Assembly: GCA_022792295.1 (NCBI GenBank)
Contig: JAAWAR010000089.1
Location: forward strand, 1-63,162
Length of the DNA stretch: 63,162 bases
From: Lachnospiraceae bacterium
GTDB taxonomy: Bacteria > Bacillota > Clostridia > Lachnospirales > Lachnospiraceae
Reading direction: 5' to 3'
The notes beneath the pieces were generated by a model, which was given only the letters and a program-made list of their open reading frames with translations, was not told where the DNA came from and made no database searches. Positions 30,230-42,591 of the stretch are shown here, piece by piece. The position numbers were made by a program, and so were the translations under genes. Numbering within the stretch: the stretch's first letter is position 1; the number at the start of each line of letters is the position of its first letter.

Positions 30230-30616
30230 ATGTCCTTTGATAAAGTAAAGCAATATTTTGAGGAAGCCGGCGCCGGAGACCGCGTCCTTTCCTTTTCCCA
30301 TTCCAGCGCCACCGTAGAACTGGCCGCCGGAGATGTCAAAATCGACAATCATAAATTTAAAGAAACCTTCCACCAGAAGGCCAAAATGATCCCCAAAGAT
30401 CTCGTAGAAAGCTATATCGGCCATGCTCCCGGCGGTGTATGCCCATTTATGCTTAAGGAAAATGTCCGTATTTACCTCGACGAGTCCTTAAAACGCTTTG
30501 ACATCGTCTACCCGGCCGCCGGTAATGCAAGCAGCGCTGTACGACTCACCATCCCGGAGCTTGAACGGTTCTCCCACTGCCAGGAATGGATTCGTGTATG
30601 CAAAGAAACGGTCTGA
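30230..30616 (+). CDS. YbaK/EbsC-like protein with internal deletion
   Basis: 128 residues; family members are about 155-165. N-terminus MSFDKVKQYFEEAG and C-terminal IGHAPGGVCPF, RIYLDESLKRFDIVYPAAGN and RLTIPELERFSHCQEW are standard for aminoacyl-tRNA deacylase domains. Between TVELAA and GDVKIDN the usual segment of roughly 30 residues is missing without a frame change. That segment carries the conserved lysine used for Cys-tRNA(Pro) editing (K46 in Haemophilus YbaK). The product is therefore probably inactive as a deacylase, or the gene is decaying. Ribosome site weak (GAAGGAAAAACC). Confidence 0.82.
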   Translation: MSFDKVKQYFEEAGAGDRVLSFSHSSATVELAAGDVKIDNHKFKETFHQKAKMIPKDLVESYIGHAPGGVCPFMLKENVRIYLDESLKRFDIVYPAAGNASSAVRLTIPELERFSHCQEWIRVCKETV

Positions 30617-30635
30617 CGCAAAGGAGTTTTCCTCT

Positions 30636-31322
30636 ATGAAACCAGCAAACAGTTTGGAGCATCCCTACCGCCTTCCGGCGGCATATGCAATCCTGTACAC
30701 TTTGAGCTTTCCCCTGCTGGGCCTGTCTGCCCTGGCAGATGCTCTTTTATCCCTCGCTTATCCCGAACAGGCCGCTTCCCTTCAGTTTGTCCGGATCCAT
30801 GTTCTGCTCATTGCACTTTACCTGCTCCTTTTGTTCGTTCTGGGAGCCGCTCTGATCGTACGCTCCTTTGCAAACTGCCGCCAGAACCATGTGCCTCTCT
30901 GCGTAAACAGCCTGCTGATCCTAAAGTACGGGATGATTCCGTTTTTCATCATGAATTTTGGTGCATATTGCTTTTTTTACCTGGTTCTGCTCGTCGCCAG
31001 CCGCGGTACGATCCTGTTCGGTTTCCCGATTTTACTCGTCAGCATTGCAGCCGCCACGTTCCTCACTTGGCTTACCATGCTGCCCGGCGCTTTTTACGGG
31101 ATCCAGGTGATCCGCCTCTGCAGGCGGCAGGAAAAGCTGGGGCTTGCTGCCGCGCTTTTTCACGGTATTCTCCAGTTTACCTTCCTTCTTGATATACCCG
31201 ATACCATGTATTTGACGGCCGGGAAATTCGGTATGGGAAAAAGGTGTGCCTGGCTCGCCGCCGTTCTCTACACAGTGTTCTTAACCGCACTCGTATACGG
31301 ATTCCAGGTGCTTACAGCCTGA
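30636..31322 (+). CDS. Multipass membrane protein of unknown function, DUF6652-like
   Basis: 228 residues with six probable helices (about residues 17-45, 57-78, 93-125, 129-157, 175-190, 203-226). Contains FAYCF-type aromatic segments and LDIPDTMYLTAGKFG near the C-terminus. Family from memory: DUF6652-like; no function known. AAAGGAG precedes ATG 30636, 17 nt after the YbaK-like stop, so the two are likely one transcript. The upstream in-frame codons from 30498 overlap the YbaK-like gene and are ignored. Confidence 0.75.
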   Translation: MKPANSLEHPYRLPAAYAILYTLSFPLLGLSALADALLSLAYPEQAASLQFVRIHVLLIALYLLLLFVLGAALIVRSFANCRQNHVPLCVNSLLILKYGMIPFFIMNFGAYCFFYLVLLVASRGTILFGFPILLVSIAAATFLTWLTMLPGAFYGIQVIRLCRRQEKLGLAAALFHGILQFTFLLDIPDTMYLTAGKFGMGKRCAWLAAVLYTVFLTALVYGFQVLTA

Positions 31323-31382
31323 TCATTCAAATAATATGGTCTTGCCCTTTGCCCCCGTCGGCGGGCAGGGGGATGCCTAGAT

Positions 31383-31431
31383 GGGCAAAAAAGAGACGCA
31401 TTGTCAGATATACATGCGTCCCTTTTTGCCC
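31383..31431. terminator. Bidirectional terminator at end of ATP synthase operon
   Basis: Long stem GGGCAAAAAAGAGACGCAT pairing with ATGCGTCCCTTTTTGCCC, 12-nt loop, T-rich on both sides. It stands between the convergent DUF6652-like gene and atpC. Confidence 0.85.
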
Positions 31432-31438
31432 TTATTTT

Positions 31439-31840
31439 TTATTCCTTTACCAGCGACAGCCGCACAAGTGCCCTCTTTAAGGCGGCTTCGGCCCGTACCG
31501 TATCAATTTCAGCGCTGTTTTCTGACAAGCGCCTTTCGGCACGGATTCTGGCCTCGTTCGCCCGCGCCCCGTCAATGTCTTCCGGCCATTCGCATGCTTC
31601 GGCAAGAATTGTCACCTGCTCGGGAAGCACCTGGATAAATCCGGACAGCAGCGCGGCCTTTTTGACCTCGCTCCCCTCGTGAATGGACAAGACACCGGGT
31701 AAAACGGCGACGGTCAGCGGAACATGCATCGGATAGATACCGAGCTGTCCGTCAGCGGTGTTTAATTCCACCATTGACGCCTCGCCGCTATAGAACTCCT
31801 GATCCGGCGTGATCACCTGAAGCTTCATCGTTTCTGCCAT
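31439..31840 (-). CDS. atpC: ATP synthase epsilon subunit
   Basis: 133 residues. N-terminal beta-sandwich (LQVITPDQEFYSGEASMVEL, TADGQLGIYPMHVPLTVAVL) and a C-terminal helical hairpin ending in ALKRALVRLSLVKE. It is a rotor-stalk and inhibitory subunit of F1. It ends the operon, 11 nt after atpD. Confidence 0.95.
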   Translation of the reverse strand: MAETMKLQVITPDQEFYSGEASMVELNTADGQLGIYPMHVPLTVAVLPGVLSIHEGSEVKKAALLSGFIQVLPEQVTILAEACEWPEDIDGARANEARIRAERRLSENSAEIDTVRAEAALKRALVRLSLVKE

Positions 31841-31851
31841 GCTCCCACCCC

Positions 31852-33264
<1,413 letters not shown>

Positions 33265-33339
33265 TCAAATTTATAGCAAACACCAAATAAATTTGCCGTT
33301 TACTATAGCCTTCCGGTGGATGCGCACGATTTTTTCCAT

Positions 33340-34224
33340 TTAACCCTCGATCGCATTCGCACCCGCGATGATCTCTGTCAGCTCCTGCGTGATAGAGCCC
33401 TGTCTTGCTCGGTTGTACTGCAGGGACAGCTTGGAAATCATCTCCTCAGCGTTGTTTGTCGCAGAATCCATCGCCGTCATCCGGGCGCCGTTCTCACTGG
33501 CTACAGCCTCCAAAAACGCGCCATAGATCAGGCTGCTCACGTATTTCGGAATAATCGCATCCAGCACCTCGCTCTCATCCGGCTCATAATTCATCAAAAG
33601 CAGATCCGGCTTCTGCATTCCGGCCTCCGCCTGCTCGTCTGACGGCTCATTTGCCCGCGCATCCACAGGAAGCAGCTTCATAAGCTTCGGAATCTGGCTC
33701 ACTGTGTTTTTAAAGGACGTATAGGCCAGATAAATCTCTCCGATCTCGTTCTTCTCGAACAGCGCCAGAAGCTCCTTTGTGATCTGCATCGCATCGGAGT
33801 AAAGCGGCTCGTTGATGACCTCGGAATAATCCGCTGTGATCTCGTAGCCCTTCCTCGAAAGCCCGTCACGTCCCTTTCTGCCGACCGCGAAAATCTTCGC
33901 ATCCTCCATGGAAATCCCGCTTCCCGCCACCAGACGGACAATGTTGGCGTTGTAGCCGCCCGCAAGGCCGCGGTTTGACGTGATCACGATGACCGCCTTC
34001 TTTTTCGAATCCCCTGCCTTCAGGTATTTATGTTCAATCCCCTGGGATTTTTTTAACATCTCCTGAATGGTGCGGTACATCTTATTAAAGTACAGTCTGG
34101 AATTCTCCGCCCTGGTCCGGGACTTCTGGAGCTTGACGGTCGCGACAAGCTTCATGGCCTTGGTGATCTGCTCGGTGCTCTCGATGCTGGCTTTCCTGCG
34201 CTTAATATCTCTCATGGTTGCCAT
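33340..34224 (-). CDS. atpG: ATP synthase gamma subunit
   Basis: 294-residue central rotor shaft. Conserved N-terminal RRKASIESTEQITKAMKLVA and C-terminal SENGARMTAMDSATNNAEEM are the hallmark helices inside the alpha3beta3 ring. VITSNRGLAGGYNANIVRL is also typical. 15 nt separate it from the atpA stop. Confidence 0.97.
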   Translation of the reverse strand: MATMRDIKRRKASIESTEQITKAMKLVATVKLQKSRTRAENSRLYFNKMYRTIQEMLKKSQGIEHKYLKAGDSKKKAVIVITSNRGLAGGYNANIVRLVAGSGISMEDAKIFAVGRKGRDGLSRKGYEITADYSEVINEPLYSDAMQITKELLALFEKNEIGEIYLAYTSFKNTVSQIPKLMKLLPVDARANEPSDEQAEAGMQKPDLLLMNYEPDESEVLDAIIPKYVSSLIYGAFLEAVASENGARMTAMDSATNNAEEMISKLSLQYNRARQGSITQELTEIIAGANAIEG

Positions 34225-34239
34225 GCTACATCACCCGCC

Positions 34240-36363
<2,124 letters not shown>

Positions 36364-36376
<13 letters not shown>

Positions 36377-36879
36377 GTGCTCTCACCCATTTCCTTTAAT
36401 GTCTCCTCAATCAGAGCGTCCTGAATCTTCACATCCATGGAAGCGGCGACTGCCTTCCCCGCCAGTAAGGATGCAATGGAAACGATCTCCGTCTTCACAT
36501 CCTCCAGGGCTTTCTTCTTTTCCAGATCAATCTCACGGTTTGCCCGCTCGAGGATCCGGCTTGCCTCCGTTCTCGCCTCCGATAAGATTTCTGCTTCCTG
36601 CTTTTTGGCCTTTTTACGTGCCTCGTCTAAGATCTGCTCTGCCTCCTTATCGACCGATTTGAGCTTCGCCTCATACTCGGCCTTCAAGAAAGCCGCATCC
36701 TCTTTATTGGTCTTTGCATGTTCCAGATCGTTTGCAATCTTCTGTCTTCTCTTTTCCAGAAGTTCCCTCGCCGGATTAAACAGAAGGTACGACATGGCAA
36801 AAAACAGGATAAAAACGGCAAGTCCCGTGATTACCACGTCATTGATTAGCTGAGGGTCAAAATTAATTAACCGTTCCAA
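36364..36879 (-). CDS. atpF: ATP synthase b subunit (TTG start)
   Basis: 171-residue peripheral stalk. One N-terminal helix (DVVITGLAVFILFFAMSYLLF) then a long charged coiled coil. The only fitting start is TTG at 36877-36879, with AGGAGG 12 nt upstream, a rather long spacing. Overlaps atpH. Confidence 0.94.
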
Positions 36880-36941
36880 GGTCTGATTTCGCCTCCTTTC
36901 CTCTTATCTGTCCGCCTTTTGCGGCCGCGGTCCTTGAGAAA

Positions 36942-37328
<387 letters not shown>

Positions 37329-37332
37329 CTAC

Positions 37333-38025
37333 TTAAAGCTTGTCGTTTACATATACCATGGTGAGCATACAGAACACGTAAGTCTGAATACAGCCCGAGA
37401 ATACGTCGCAGTATGCGTGCAGCACGGACGGGATTCCGATCTTTACCAGAATCGGCATCATTCCATACCACAGCCCCATGATGATGACGCCGGACAGCAT
37501 GTTTGCAAACAGACGGAGCGATATGGAAATCGGGTTTGCAAACTCACCAATCAGGTTGATTGGAAACAGCACCGGAATCGGCTTGAATAATCCGGTAAAA
37601 TGGCCTGCCCCATGGTTTTTAATTCCCTGGTACTGTACAATACCGAATGTGACCAGGCCCAAAAGGAACGTAACGCCAAAATCAGCCGTTACCGTTCTGA
37701 GGCCAAAAAGGCCGCTCACGTTGCAGAATAAAATAAACAGGAACAACGTCCCGATATAGTTCGCAAACCTGCCCGCTTCTTTGCCCAGGATGCCGCCCGA
37801 CATCTTTTCCAGCATTTCCACGCCGAGCTCCACAATATTCTGAAAAGTCCCCGGCACATCTGTCGCGCGCTTGATCGCACGGTTCGCCGCAAACGCCAGA
37901 ATCAGAAGGACAATCGTGACAATGACCAGTCCAACCGTCGTCGTCGTAAGCCAAAGCTCCTGACCGAACAGGTGGTATTTTATGACACCATGTATCATAA
38001 AATCCGCTTCGCCGCCACCACCCAT
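37333..38025 (-). CDS. atpB: ATP synthase a subunit
   Basis: 230-residue stator ion channel. The essential arginine is in the segment PISISLRLFANMLSGVIIMG (helix 4), and the C-terminus YCDVFSGCIQTYVFCMLTMVYVNDKL is the usual last helix. AGGAGATGAAACG precedes the ATG. It should form the ion half-channels together with the c ring. Confidence 0.96.
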   Translation of the reverse strand: MGGGGEADFMIHGVIKYHLFGQELWLTTTTVGLVIVTIVLLILAFAANRAIKRATDVPGTFQNIVELGVEMLEKMSGGILGKEAGRFANYIGTLFLFILFCNVSGLFGLRTVTADFGVTFLLGLVTFGIVQYQGIKNHGAGHFTGLFKPIPVLFPINLIGEFANPISISLRLFANMLSGVIIMGLWYGMMPILVKIGIPSVLHAYCDVFSGCIQTYVFCMLTMVYVNDKL

Positions 38026-38103
38026 CGTTTCATCTCCTTTCCTTGAAAATTCAGTAACGGTCCAGTCTCTTTCGCCGTTACGTCAATCATGCATATATCC
38101 CAA

Positions 38104-38517
38104 TCAGGCCGCATCATTTCCGGCCCTATGGTTCAGAATTTTGTGTACCAGGGGATACAGATAAGCCCCAGTTTTATTTCCCAGCAGAGCCAGGAAAAAT
38201 GTTAAAAGATTGATCTTTGTAAAACATCCCAAAATGCCGACCGCTGCCGACGCCGCAAAAATACGGCCGACCGCATGCATCGTCATCTTTTTTCTCGCAT
38301 AGTCCTCATCGGCCGATTCTACACAGATCTCCGTCGAATACGCCATGCTGATCAAAAGGAATATGGCACATGCCATGCCGGCAAGAATCCCGACAAACGC
38401 CATCCGGTTCCTGAAAAACAGAAGGCAGCCAAGCATCAGGACAAAGGCGTGGAGCACGATTCCGACACTCATCTCAAAAACCTGCTTTTTGGTTTCCTCA
38501 CTCATAAAGCCCGTCAC
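38104..38517 (-). CDS. ATP synthase accessory membrane protein (AtpI-like)
   Basis: 137 residues with four predicted helices, ending LALLGNKTGAYLYPLVHKIL. This is the size and position of ATP synthase subunit I, which helps c-ring assembly or supplies Mg2+/Ca2+ in related operons. It overlaps the preceding small gene by 4 nt and lies 78 nt before atpB. Assignment rests mostly on position and topology. Confidence 0.8.
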   Translation of the reverse strand: MTGFMSEETKKQVFEMSVGIVLHAFVLMLGCLLFFRNRMAFVGILAGMACAIFLLISMAYSTEICVESADEDYARKKMTMHAVGRIFAASAAVGILGCFTKINLLTFFLALLGNKTGAYLYPLVHKILNHRAGNDAA

Positions 38518-38825
38518 CAGCCCTTTCTCTTATTCCGCCCTTTTCCATCCCCGGTCCCATAGCGCCGCTTCCAGTCTTCTTCCCTGGCTCGCTTCTCCTG
38601 TTCCTCCTGCTCACGTTCCCTGTCGATTGTCCGCTTCGCAAGACGGTAGGCGTTTAAGCCTCCCGAGAGAATGCCCAGCAAGAGGAGCGGCAGTATCAGA
38701 CGAAGCCCAAATCTTTGCTCCAGCCCGATTCCCGCCAGGACACAGAGGAACGTCGGCGTCACAACATGAAAGCCAAGCTGCGTGATCAATATCAGATTGC
38801 CTAAACCGCTCTTATCCCGCCGCAA
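38514..38825 (-). CDS. AtpZ/AtpI family protein (TTG start)
   Basis: 103 residues: two helices (ILITQLGFHVVTPTFLCVLAGIG, split by a short loop from LILPLLLLGILSGGLNAY) and a strongly charged C-terminal tail (RTIDREREQEEQEKRAREED). It fits AtpZ, the first gene of many Na+/H+ F-ATPase operons. The only start is TTG at 38823-38825, with GGAGG 11 nt upstream. A good promoter is 37 nt further out. Confidence 0.8.
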   Translation of the reverse strand: MRRDKSGLGNLILITQLGFHVVTPTFLCVLAGIGLEQRFGLRLILPLLLLGILSGGLNAYRLAKRTIDREREQEEQEKRAREEDWKRRYGTGDGKGRNKRKGW

Positions 38826-38861
38826 GATCCCGGTATTCCTCCTTTTTCCGCATTTGAAGTC

Positions 38862-38890
38862 ATTATACTAAATATTTACACATTTGTCCA
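38862..38890 (-). promoter_or_regulatory. Promoter of the ATP synthase operon
   Basis: Minus-strand TGGACA and TATAAT with 17-nt spacer, transcription start about 30 nt before the first gene. Confidence 0.75.
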
Positions 38891-38934
38891 TTTCTAAGCG
38901 GATTTTTTTAGATAGATTTTGTTATGATTTTGCA

Positions 38935-39081
38935 ACAATCCAAACGTGCCCGTGCGTTCGCCGCGCTGTCTGTACAAACAGGCTGCGGCTATGGGCATTC
39001 GGTCCATCATCAAAAGCGATTCTAACTGGCCGGATGCGGCAGCCGTTCAGCGATGATCCGAACGGTTGCATGGCTTTTTTT
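38935..39081 (+). ncRNA. Candidate structured RNA in 534-bp gap
   Basis: Downstream of a TATGAT box at 38923-38928 on the plus strand there is an extended stem-loop (TGCCC ... GCCGC ... TGT acaa ACA ... GCGGC ... GGGCA, about 38947-38996). It is followed by a terminator-like hairpin at 39039-39069 (GCAGCCGTTC / GAACGGTTGC) and seven T residues. No ORF fits. A short transcript of about 145 nt is possible. The rest of the gap (39082-39300) shows nothing recognisable. Confidence 0.35.
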
Positions 39082-39301
39082 GCAAGGTTTTTATAATCTT
39101 TATTTTCCTTTTAGACTTTTTCCATACTTCCGACATATTTTTTCTGTATACTGAAGGCACAATATAAATGAAAGAGGCCGGCGGCACTAATCGCGCGAAC
39201 CGTTGCCGGGCTCGACTAACAATCCTTCCGGAACCTTTTGTTTCGGATTTACATAGATCTCCATGCAGTAACTCTAACACCCCTTTTTTAGTATTTAAGG
39301 C

Positions 39302-39352
39302 AACGAAACAGGACAGCAGGACGGCCCTCCGTCATCGCTGTCCTGTTTCGTT
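39302..39352. terminator. Terminator after the Trk genes
   Basis: Perfect 16-bp stem (AACGAAACAGGACAGC and complement), 19-nt loop that itself has a small GACGG/CCGTC hairpin. It lies 8 nt after the TrkA-type gene's stop on the minus strand. Confidence 0.75.
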
Positions 39353-39359
39353 ATTCCTT

Positions 39360-40010
39360 TTATTTTCCGGCCAGCTTCCTGATATCCTTTTGATTTCCCA
39401 TGACCATTAATGTCTCTGCCTCGCCGAATACATAGTCCGGATGCGGCATCGGAAACAAATTCCCCTGCCGCTTCACCGCCAGGATGCTCACATGGTGCTT
39501 GGTACGGACCTGCAGAGAAAGGATGCTGCGGCCTTCCCAGCCCTCCGGAAGGGCAATCTCATAGATCCCGTACTCCGGCGTCAGCTCGATGTAATCGAAT
39601 ACGCCCCGGCTGGTCCCATAGCGGACTGCCAGCCTCTCGGCCACTTCCCGCTCCGCATAAACCACATGATCGGCACCGTTGCGCAAAAGCAGCTTTTTAT
39701 AAATATCCCGCGTCGCCCTCGCAACCACATACTGCGCACCCAGATCCTTTAACAGCACCGTAATCTCCAGTGCCGTCTGGAAGCTGTCGCCGACCCCCAC
39801 GACGCAGAGATCAAAATTTCGGACGCCCAGAGAGCGCAGGAAATCCTCATTCGTCGCATCTCCGATCTGAATGTTGCGGATAAAGGGAGCCAGCTCATCC
39901 GCTCTCTCCTCATTGTCCTCCACCGCCATTACCTCATTGCCTTCATCAAGCAGTTTCATAGCCATATGACGCCCAAAGCGTCCGAGCCCTATAATCAATA
40001 TGGATCGCAT
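39360..40010 (-). CDS. TrkA/KtrA-family potassium channel regulator
   Basis: 216-residue soluble gating subunit. N-terminal Rossmann RCK-N domain with IIGLGRFGRHMAMKLLDEG and an acidic end of strand 2 (AVEDNEERADEL), then DLCVVGVGDSFQTALEITVL, and a C-terminal RCK-C domain (residues about 135-216). It binds NAD(H)/ATP-type nucleotides and opens the TrkH-type partner encoded just upstream, 9 nt away. Single TrkA-N/C pair as in Ktr systems, not the duplicated E. coli TrkA. Confidence 0.93.
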   Translation of the reverse strand: MRSILIIGLGRFGRHMAMKLLDEGNEVMAVEDNEERADELAPFIRNIQIGDATNEDFLRSLGVRNFDLCVVGVGDSFQTALEITVLLKDLGAQYVVARATRDIYKKLLLRNGADHVVYAEREVAERLAVRYGTSRGVFDYIELTPEYGIYEIALPEGWEGRSILSLQVRTKHHVSILAVKRQGNLFPMPHPDYVFGEAETLMVMGNQKDIRKLAGK

Positions 40011-40019
40011 GTAATCCTC

Positions 40020-41360
40020 CTACCCCATCTGAATTTTTTCGAGCGGCTTTGTCGATGCGGCCGGAACCCGGTCCGCCGAAAAGGCCAGCAGCATAGTCAA
40101 GGAACCCGCCCGGCCAAAAATCATCAAGAACGCCAGAATCAGCTTTGAGATCATGGAAAGCCCGGGTGTAATCCCCAATGTCAGCCCTACCGTGGCGGCA
40201 GCCGACACGGTTTCAAACAAAACGGTTAAAACAGGCAGCCCCTCGACGGCAGAAATGGCAAGCGTCGATACGACTAACAGCACCAAGTACATCGTAAAAA
40301 TACAGGAGGCCGTTCTTGTAATGTCATCCTCTAACCGCCTGCCGAATATCTCGATGTTTTTCTTCTTTTTAAAAGTCGTAAAAATACTCAAAAACAAGAC
40401 CATTGCTGTAGTTGTCTTTATTCCGCCTGCCGTCGAGCCGGTTGAACCTCCGATTAACATCAGACAAATCAGCCAGAAAATGCTTCCCTCCGAAAGCTTC
40501 GTCAGATCCACCGAATTAAACCCGGCAGTCCGGACGGTTGCAGACTGAAACAATGCCGCCAGCGTCTTTTCTCCTGCACTCATATCCGCAAAGCTTCCAC
40601 CGAGAGACTCCAAAGCAAAAATCACCGCCGCTCCGCCAAAAAGCAGGAATACCGTGGCGGTGAGAACCAGCTTGGAATGCAGCCTAAGCCTGGAAAACCG
40701 GAAGCGGCTCTCTAAAAGATCCTTCCAGACAAAAAAGCCCAGACCGCCGATTACGATTAATCCCATGATGACAAGCTGCACGTATGCGCTCTGCCCTTCT
40801 ATCGTCAGTGATGAATACGGCTCCCTGTAGCCCATCAGATCAAAGCCGGCGTTACAGAAGGCCGAAATCGAGTGGAACACCGCATAATAAATCCCGTTTG
40901 ACGCCCCCAGACGCGGACAAAAATATATGGCTAAAAGAAACGCTCCCGCCGCCTCGATCACAAGTGTCCCCAAAAGGATAAACCGCGTCATGCGCAGGAT
41001 ACCTCCTACCTGCGGCGCCGATACGGCTTCACGCATCAGCACACGCGAGGACAGCCCGATCTTTTGTCCCGTACACATGATCGAAAAAAGAGTAATCGTC
41101 ACAAAGCCCAGGCCGCCGACTTGAATCAGCACCAGAATTACCACCTGCCCAAACAAAGACCAATGGCTCCAAGTATCAAACCGGACAAGGCCGGTCACAC
41201 AGGCCGCTGACGCCGAGGTAAAAAACGCGTCCGAAAAGGACGTCCACTCCCCTGCCCTTGCCGCAGCCGGCAGGCTCAAAAGCACACTGCCAAGCAGAAT
41301 AATCGCACAGTAGCCTACAAGCAGAATCCGCATCGGGGAAATTTTCATCAAACGAACCAT
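40020..41360 (-). CDS. TrkH/KtrB-family potassium uptake channel
   Basis: 446-residue membrane protein with four M1-P-M2 repeats. Pore-loop glycines are seen in SASAACVTGLVRFDT, SISAFCNAGFDLMGY, FQSATVRTAGFNSVD and SAAATVGLTLGITP. GGSTGSTAGGIKTTT is the family-typical gate region. It brings in K+ (often Na+-dependent for Ktr). GGAGA precedes ATG 41360. It forms a two-gene operon with the TrkA-type regulator. Confidence 0.94.
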   Translation of the reverse strand: MVRLMKISPMRILLVGYCAIILLGSVLLSLPAAARAGEWTSFSDAFFTSASAACVTGLVRFDTWSHWSLFGQVVILVLIQVGGLGFVTITLFSIMCTGQKIGLSSRVLMREAVSAPQVGGILRMTRFILLGTLVIEAAGAFLLAIYFCPRLGASNGIYYAVFHSISAFCNAGFDLMGYREPYSSLTIEGQSAYVQLVIMGLIVIGGLGFFVWKDLLESRFRFSRLRLHSKLVLTATVFLLFGGAAVIFALESLGGSFADMSAGEKTLAALFQSATVRTAGFNSVDLTKLSEGSIFWLICLMLIGGSTGSTAGGIKTTTAMVLFLSIFTTFKKKKNIEIFGRRLEDDITRTASCIFTMYLVLLVVSTLAISAVEGLPVLTVLFETVSAAATVGLTLGITPGLSMISKLILAFLMIFGRAGSLTMLLAFSADRVPAASTKPLEKIQMG

Positions 41361-41412
41361 TCTAAACTCTCCTATCAGGTTTAAAAGAGCACCGGGCTTT
41401 CCCGGCTTGCAA

Positions 41413-41442
41413 AAAGGCCGCCCGGTCGGAGGGACGGCCTTT
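41413..41442 (-). terminator. Terminator of the PepT-like gene
   Basis: AAAGGCCG / CGGCCTTT stem with inner CCC/GGG pairing, T5 on the minus strand, 10 nt after the stop. Confidence 0.75.
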
Positions 41443-41451
41443 CTCTATTCA

Positions 41452-42558
41452 TTAATGAGTCATAAGATCAAGCACCAGCTCTGCACATTTGTTCAGATTG
41501 TCGATCGTGATCGTCTCGCTCGTAGTATGTACCTTTGCCATACCCGTGGACAGCACGACCGCCTTGATTCCGTGAAGCGCCATCACGTTGGCGTCACTGC
41601 CTCCGCCGCCCTTGGCGATCACCGGCTTGATGCCCAGACGCTCAAAGGATTCCAGCGTCCTTATGATGAGTGGATCGTCGTTTTCAATATTGAAGCTCAC
41701 ATAGTTGGTACGCGGATCATACTCAAGCGCAGCTCCCATCTCATCGCAGGCTTCCTGCAGACACTGCCTGATGTGGTCCGCCTGTGCGTTTAATTTATCC
41801 AGATTGCGGCTGCGCACCTCCGCAATAAATTCTACCTTATCAGGGACGATATTGGTTGCATATTCTGCCTTCAGCGTACCGATGTTGCAGGTCGTCTCCT
41901 CGTCGATCCGGAGAAGATTCATCTTTGCGATTCCCTTCGCCGCCACCTGGATCGCGCTGATCCCATCCTCTGGCGCGAGTCCTGCATGGGAGGAGCGTCC
42001 AATGATCGTTGCAAAAATCTTGATTTGACCCGGGCCGCAGGTGATAATCTTTCCCACATCTCCGCTGGCGTCAAAGACCATGGCCTCTTTGCCCTTAAGC
42101 ATACCATAATCCATATTCTTTGCGCCCATCATCCCGCCTTCCTCGCTGATCGTAAACAGGATTTCTGTACTCCGGCATGGAAGATTGTTTTCCTTAATCA
42201 CGCGGGCGGCCTCCATGATGGAAGCAATTCCGGATTTATCGTCTCCCGCAAGAATCGTCGAGCCGTCAGTACGGATCACACCGTCTTCGATAATCGGCTT
42301 GATACCGTTGCCGGGAACCACCGTATCCATGTGTGCGCACATGATAACCGGATCTCCGGGAATTGTTCCCGGTATAAATGCATGCACGTTGCAGCCGTTC
42401 GAACCATAATTTTCGCCTGCATGATCCGTCTGGACTTCAAGGCCCAGTGCCTTCAAATCTGCTACCAGCCTCTCCCCCATTGCCTTCTCATTTTTTGTCT
42501 CGCTGTCGATCTGCACATAGTCTAAAAATGTGTCGAGCAGCCTTTTTTCATTAATCAT
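41452..42558 (-). CDS. M20 family peptidase, PepT-like
   Basis: 368-residue zinc aminopeptidase of the tripeptidase T / PepT-like group. CAHMDTVVPGNGIKP and TILAGDDKSGIASIMEA hold the first ligands, FTISEEGGMMGAKNMDYG the catalytic glutamate and ligand, then IGRSSHAGLAPEDGISAI and C-terminal GGGSDANVMALHG with the last histidine in VHTTSE. It hydrolyses small peptides in the cytosol. It has its own terminator and faces the Trk operon from upstream on the same strand. Confidence 0.9.
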   Translation of the reverse strand: MINEKRLLDTFLDYVQIDSETKNEKAMGERLVADLKALGLEVQTDHAGENYGSNGCNVHAFIPGTIPGDPVIMCAHMDTVVPGNGIKPIIEDGVIRTDGSTILAGDDKSGIASIMEAARVIKENNLPCRSTEILFTISEEGGMMGAKNMDYGMLKGKEAMVFDASGDVGKIITCGPGQIKIFATIIGRSSHAGLAPEDGISAIQVAAKGIAKMNLLRIDEETTCNIGTLKAEYATNIVPDKVEFIAEVRSRNLDKLNAQADHIRQCLQEACDEMGAALEYDPRTNYVSFNIENDDPLIIRTLESFERLGIKPVIAKGGGGSDANVMALHGIKAVVLSTGMAKVHTTSETITIDNLNKCAELVLDLMTH

Positions 42559-42591
42559 AGCGTACCCCTTTCTTAGATAAAATATTTATGG

